A stretch of 64,000 bases of DNA, taken from assembly GCA_949066965.1 (NCBI GenBank), contig CARTDA010000013.1, forward strand, positions 1 through 64,000. The letters run 5' to 3'. Origin of the DNA: COE1 sp949066965 (GTDB lineage Bacteria > Bacillota > Clostridia > Lachnospirales > Lachnospiraceae). Under the pieces are notes generated by a model. It was given only the letters and a program-made list of their open reading frames with translations, made no database searches and was not told the DNA's origin. Positions 60,664 through 64,000 of the stretch are shown here, piece by piece (position 1 is the first letter of the stretch; each line of letters opens with the position of its first letter). A program made the translations under genes and the position numbers.

Positions 60664-61677
60664 ATGAAGAAGGTTACAATACAGGATATTGCAGCAGAGA
60701 TGGGGCTTAGCCGCAATACCGTGGCAAAGGCGCTCAACGGTGGTCTCGTCTCCCCGCAGACAAGGCATGCCGTGGTGCAGAAGGCATGGCAGATGGGATA
60801 TACCAAGCTCGATGAGAATCTGGTGGAGGAGGTAAAAACAACCTATCGGAAAGCCAACACCGGAACAATACTGGTGTTATTTAACCAGATGCAGTCCGTG
60901 TTCTGGACAAGGGTTTTGGCTGGCATCAGCAACGCCGTCAATGATGAAGGCTACCGGATGCAGCTTTATGTCGTCAATGAAAAGGACAGGGACGGCGAGG
61001 AGGCAGGCAGACTGATAGCCGGGGATGTGAAAGGGGTTATCTTTCTAAGTGTATTTCCGGCAAGGTTTGTAAAGGGGATTGCCCGCAGGAAGCTGCCTAT
61101 GACATTTTTTAACAGCCCGGTCAATGCGCAGGAGTATATTAAGCTTGGCGATGTCATTAATGTGGAAGGATTTTATTCGATGAACAACCTTACCAATTAT
61201 GTGATTGAACAGAAGGGATGTACCAAATTTGCCTATATCGGGTTTGCGGAAGGGTCGCGCATGATACAGGCAAGGTATCTCGGATTCCTGAATTCCTGCA
61301 ACAAGAACCATATCCGGCTCGACGAACGGATGCAGTATACAAGACCGGAAAACAATCTTGGCTTCAGTTATGCGATGGTGGAAAAAGTGGTGGAGGATAT
61401 GCCTTTTATACCGGAAGTGGTTGTCTGTGAGGATGATGATGTTGCAAAGCATGCCGCCCTTGCCATTTTGCAGAGGGATTCGCAGGCAGTAAAACGAGTG
61501 CTGATTACGGGGTTTAACAACACACTGGAACCGGATTTCTTTAAAAAGGATATCCTGACGGTGGACGTGCGGATAGAGGAGATGGGGAAGCGCCTTGTAA
61601 AATCTGTTCTGGACAAGGTGAAATGCCCCACGATGGATCATTCGTTTACAACGATAGCAACTTACCCGAAAATTTGA
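60664..61677 (+). CDS. LacI-family transcriptional regulator
   Basis: A 337-residue regulator. The helix-turn-helix head is TIQDIAAEMGLSRNTVAKALN (residues 5-25) with the hinge helix region following, and the effector domain about 65-335 is a periplasmic-binding fold (GTILVLFNQMQSVFWTRVLAG; FAYIGFAEGSRMIQARYLGF; EVVVCEDDDVAKHAALAIL). The N-terminus diverges slightly from sugar-operon regulators (NTVAKALN rather than TTVSRALN), as in a Clostridia-specific branch. The ligand is unknown. No sugar operon is adjacent, so the target is probably elsewhere. Confidence 0.9.
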   Translation: MKKVTIQDIAAEMGLSRNTVAKALNGGLVSPQTRHAVVQKAWQMGYTKLDENLVEEVKTTYRKANTGTILVLFNQMQSVFWTRVLAGISNAVNDEGYRMQLYVVNEKDRDGEEAGRLIAGDVKGVIFLSVFPARFVKGIARRKLPMTFFNSPVNAQEYIKLGDVINVEGFYSMNNLTNYVIEQKGCTKFAYIGFAEGSRMIQARYLGFLNSCNKNHIRLDERMQYTRPENNLGFSYAMVEKVVEDMPFIPEVVVCEDDDVAKHAALAILQRDSQAVKRVLITGFNNTLEPDFFKKDILTVDVRIEEMGKRLVKSVLDKVKCPTMDHSFTTIATYPKI

Positions 61678-61706
61678 ATGACAATATAGGAAATACGTGA
61701 TATAAT
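61678..61706 (+). promoter_or_regulatory. Sigma-A promoter of degV
   Basis: ATGACA (61678-61683) and TATAAT (61701-61706) with a 17-bp spacer, starting right at the stop of the LacI gene. Confidence 0.6.
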
Positions 61707-61782
61707 TTGAATGACTACATAACGTGGTAATAAAAACGGCATAATATTATGACAAGATACAAAAAGAAATGGGGTTTTATGA

Positions 61783-62691
61783 ATGGATTACAAAATAGTG
61801 ACAGACGGATCCTGTGACTTGCCGCCAGAGCTTTGCAGACAAAAAAATATCGACGTAGTTCCTTTTTATGTTTCGTTTGACAGTGAAAATTACCGGAAAG
61901 AAATTGCCGAGATGCCAATCAGGGATTTTTATGAGCAGATGGTTTCGGATCCCACGACGTTTCCAAAGTCATCGATGCCTTCTGTACAGGATTATGTTGA
62001 TGTATTTACGCCGATTGTCGAGGCGGGAAAGGGAGTCATCTGCATATGCATTACAACGAAGTTCAGTGGTTCGTTCCAGTCGGCGATGAATGCAAGGGAA
62101 ATGATTCTTGAGAATTATCCGGACGCGCGGATAACCGTTATGGATTCCACCCTGGATACCGTGCTGCAGGGGATTTTTGTACTCGAGGCGGCAAAACTGT
62201 ACGAGGCGGGTGCCGCATATGAAACGGTTGTCGAGGAGCTCGAGAAGCTCAAGGGAACCGGAAGGATTTTTTTCACGGTCGGCAATATTGACTATCTCAA
62301 GCATGGCGGGCGCATCGGCAAGCTTGCGGGGCTTGCGGGCAGTATGCTGGGAATCCGGCCGCTGATTACACTCAAGGAGGGGGAAATCTTTCCGTCGGGA
62401 CTGGCAAGGAGCCGTAAGAAATCGCTGGAAAAAGTATATGACCTTCTGTGGCAGTACCTTGAGGAAGTCAATGCCACGCCGGAGACCTACAGCATTTGTG
62501 TGGGCTATGGCTATGACATTGAGGAGGGGGAGGCGTTCCGGAAGGGGGCGGTTGCGTTTCTCAATGAGAAAGGCTTTGCCATCACGGACGCAGAGCTGTC
62601 CAAATATCAGATTGGTGCGACGATAAGCGTACACACTGGTCCATATCCCTTGGGATTTGGGGTGGTGAGAAAAGCAGGCAGTGTATCATAA
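61783..62691 (+). CDS. DegV-family fatty-acid-binding protein
   Basis: A 302-residue protein of the DegV/FakB fold. It opens YKIVTDGSCDLPPELCRQ, with the fatty-acid headgroup motif CITTKFSGSFQSAMNAREM and IRPLITLKEGEIFPSGLARSRKK. FakB proteins present fatty acids to the kinase FakA; whether this member does is unknown. No fakA is nearby. The stop codon lies inside the stem of a terminator hairpin. Confidence 0.9.
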   Translation: MDYKIVTDGSCDLPPELCRQKNIDVVPFYVSFDSENYRKEIAEMPIRDFYEQMVSDPTTFPKSSMPSVQDYVDVFTPIVEAGKGVICICITTKFSGSFQSAMNAREMILENYPDARITVMDSTLDTVLQGIFVLEAAKLYEAGAAYETVVEELEKLKGTGRIFFTVGNIDYLKHGGRIGKLAGLAGSMLGIRPLITLKEGEIFPSGLARSRKKSLEKVYDLLWQYLEEVNATPETYSICVGYGYDIEEGEAFRKGAVAFLNEKGFAITDAELSKYQIGATISVHTGPYPLGFGVVRKAGSVS

Positions 62692-62711
62692 GGTACATGC
62701 CTGCCTTTTTT
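62671..62711 (+). terminator. Intrinsic terminator overlapping the end of degV
   Basis: AAAGCAGGCA pairs with TGCCTGCCTTT, ending in T6. The stop codon TAA (62689-62691) lies in the loop. Confidence 0.8.
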
Positions 62712-62842
62712 ATGCACATGGGCGTCCAGATGAAATATGTCAGCAAGCTGCCGGACGCCCAGCGCACGAGTAGTGGAGAAGGTCGCGCCCCCACTCGATT
62801 GCACATGGGCGTCCAGATGAAATATGTCAGCAAGCCGACAGA
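62711..62842 (+). repeat. Two-hairpin repeat R, copy 2 plus truncated tandem copy
   Basis: 62711-62800 is a full copy (GGGCGTCC/GGACGCCC stem, then CGAGTAGTGG/CCACTCG stem). It is followed at once by a 42-base partial copy (62801-62842). The full copy begins at the last T of the degV terminator. The remaining gap to 63027 holds a promoter and no gene. Confidence 0.8.
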
Positions 62843-62882
62843 ATAATTAACAGGCTAATTTTAGCTAAAAAACAATATGCAG

Positions 62883-62909
62883 TTGACGTGGTAAAAAGAT
62901 TGGTATACT
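62883..62909 (+). promoter_or_regulatory. Putative promoter of the epimerase gene
   Basis: TTGACG (62883-62888) and extended -10 TGGTATACT (62901-62909). The spacer is short (15 bp), with TG compensating. Confidence 0.45.
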
Positions 62910-63027
62910 ATAAAAATTACAGGGGAAAAATGATGCAGATGAAATCTGCATGGTGGGGGAAATGAGCTGTTGATTTACGAAAAATGGCGAAAATATGCCG
63001 GTTTCGTGAGAAAGGAAAGGTGGAAAG

Positions 63028-63903
63028 ATGGCAGTATACAGTCTGGAAAATGCTCGGCTGCGCATTGGTGTGGACACGCTGGGCGCTGAGCTAAAATCAC
63101 TTAAAAATGTGGAATCCGACAGAGAGTACATGTGGGATGCAAAACCGGAATATTGGAAGAGGACTTCGCCGGTGCTTTTTCCGGTAGTCGGAAGTCTGAA
63201 TAACGGCTGTTATAGATATGATGGGAAGGAATATCCCATGTCACAGCACGGTTTTGCGCGGGACATGGAGTTCGAACTGCTGCGGCAGACAGGGGACGAG
63301 CTTGTGTTTGTGCTGAAATCAGGGAAAGAGACGTTGGAAAAATATCCGTTTGATTTTGAACTGGCAATCGGTTACAGGATTGATGAAAATAATGTGGTGA
63401 TTTCCTGGCGGGTGAAAAACTGTGGGAACAAGGAGATGTATTTCAGCATAGGCGGTCATCCGGCGTTCCTGTGCCCGATTCATGACGGCGATGCACAGAC
63501 GGATTATCAGATATTGTTTGACACCAATGATACGATCATCTCCAGTGTAATAGGAAATAACGGCACGCTCTCGTTGCGCAAGAAGGCATATGCGCTGAAC
63601 AATGGATATATGAACATCACGGCGGATCTCTTTGATGATGACGCGCTGATTGTGGAGGATAACAAGGCGCACAGGGTGTCGCTCTGTGACAAACAGGGAC
63701 AGCCGTATCTTACGGTGCGTTTTGATGCGCCGCTGTTCGGGCTGTGGTCGCCGGCAAAAAAGAATGCCCCGTTTGTGTGCATTGAGCCGTGGTATGGAAG
63801 ATGCGACAAGGATAATTTTACGGGGGACCTGCCGGAGCGCGAGTGGGGCAATAAACTGCTGCCGGCAGAACAGTTTTACGCAGAATATACGGTTACAATT
63901 TAA
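63028..63903 (+). CDS. Aldose 1-epimerase family protein
   Basis: A 291-residue protein of the galactose mutarotase-like fold (YihR/LACX branch): VDTLGAELKSLKNVESDREYMW, KRTSPVLFPVVGSL, MSQHGFARDMEFEL with the catalytic-type His, SIGGHPAFLCP with a second His, and PWYGRCD near the end with an acidic partner. It probably equilibrates anomers of a hexose or hexose derivative in the cytosol. GAAAGGAAAGG lies upstream of the ATG. Monocistronic as far as the window shows. Confidence 0.9.
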   Translation: MAVYSLENARLRIGVDTLGAELKSLKNVESDREYMWDAKPEYWKRTSPVLFPVVGSLNNGCYRYDGKEYPMSQHGFARDMEFELLRQTGDELVFVLKSGKETLEKYPFDFELAIGYRIDENNVVISWRVKNCGNKEMYFSIGGHPAFLCPIHDGDAQTDYQILFDTNDTIISSVIGNNGTLSLRKKAYALNNGYMNITADLFDDDALIVEDNKAHRVSLCDKQGQPYLTVRFDAPLFGLWSPAKKNAPFVCIEPWYGRCDKDNFTGDLPEREWGNKLLPAEQFYAEYTVTI

Positions 63904-63986
63904 ATTGAAAGTAATTAACTGTATCAATTTAATGAAAAAGATAAAAAAATAATATACAAATGTTTAGGCAAAACAAGGAGGGCAAC

Positions 63987-64000
63987 ATGAAGAGTATCAA
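63987..64000 (+). CDS. Start of a gene running off the window
   Basis: AAGGAGG (63975-63981) is followed 5 nt later by ATG, with codons for Met-Lys-Ser-Ile before the window ends. Too short to identify. Confidence 0.5.

Noticed and set aside
62711..62842. Possible CRISPR-like array (tandem repeat units)
   Set aside because: There is one full and one partial unit with no spacer pattern; other copies are solitary in distant leaders.

Overview
The window looks like chromosome from a spore-forming, probably motile member of the Lachnospiraceae (Clostridia; Roseburia/Agathobacter-like). The evidence is AAGGAGG-type ribosome binding sites, a dipicolinate synthase operon (dpaA-dpaB), a YjfB-type motility gene behind a sigma-D-like promoter, a CdaR-ftsE-ftsX-M23-S41 cell-wall block, three AAA/PD-(D/E)XK paralogues of a kind that multiplies in this family, a DUF6465-like protein, and an FMN-riboswitch riboflavin operon. 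I saw no rRNA, tRNA, CRISPR array, intact insertion sequence or prophage. The assignment is inference from gene content.

Layout. 0-5.6 kb: zinc-ribbon protein, folD, dus (opposite strand), a UBA-like membrane protein and a two-component system. 5.6-10.3 kb (minus strand): asnB, dpaB, dpaA and an SLC13/ArsB-type transporter. 10.4-19 kb: an alpha-helical repeat protein, two almost identical tandem AAA/nuclease genes sharing a 433-bp perfect tract, and a large exported protein, all among mobile palindromic repeats. 18.6-24.4 kb: CPBP protease, MATE exporter, DUF2339 membrane protein, cvfB, yjfB. 24.7-30.2 kb: CdaR regulator, ftsEX, EnvC-like M23 hydrolase and CtpA-like S41 protease, consistent with cell-wall remodelling at division. 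30.3-40.2 kb: a LacI-sensor/GGDEF protein, a 1572-residue CAP-domain surface protein, and a decayed patch (5'-truncated beta-mannosidase, ATP-grasp scrap). 40.2-50.4 kb: BlaI/MecR1 pair with paired operators, a third AAA/nuclease gene, an XRE pseudogene, a polynucleotide-kinase-like/Thg1-like pair, yqeY, a DD-carboxypeptidase, rarA and an APH(3')-like kinase. 50.4-54.4 kb: FMN riboswitch and ribD-ribE-ribBA-ribH. 54.6-64 kb: XRE/GNAT pair, an Amt-PII fusion with a terminator-bearing leader, an HD-GYP phosphodiesterase, NUDIX hydrolase, LacI regulator, DegV protein and an aldose-epimerase-like protein.

The most notable non-gene content is a set of short repeats: (i) 137-152 bp elements with GTAAC/GTTAC-type inverted ends, two of them flanked by perfect 8-bp target duplications; (ii) a 38-bp TATACTG palindrome, one copy of which encodes the C-terminus and stop codon of the CPBP protease; (iii) a two-hairpin repeat placed next to T-runs upstream of ribD, amt and the epimerase gene. 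The strongest biological leads are a Thg1-like protein with a clean in-frame deletion of its catalytic middle, next to a P-loop kinase; a consensus promoter followed within about 10 nt by an intrinsic terminator upstream of the Amt-PII fusion; and gene conversion between the tandem AAA/nuclease genes. I did not recognise a complete new defence or biosynthetic system.
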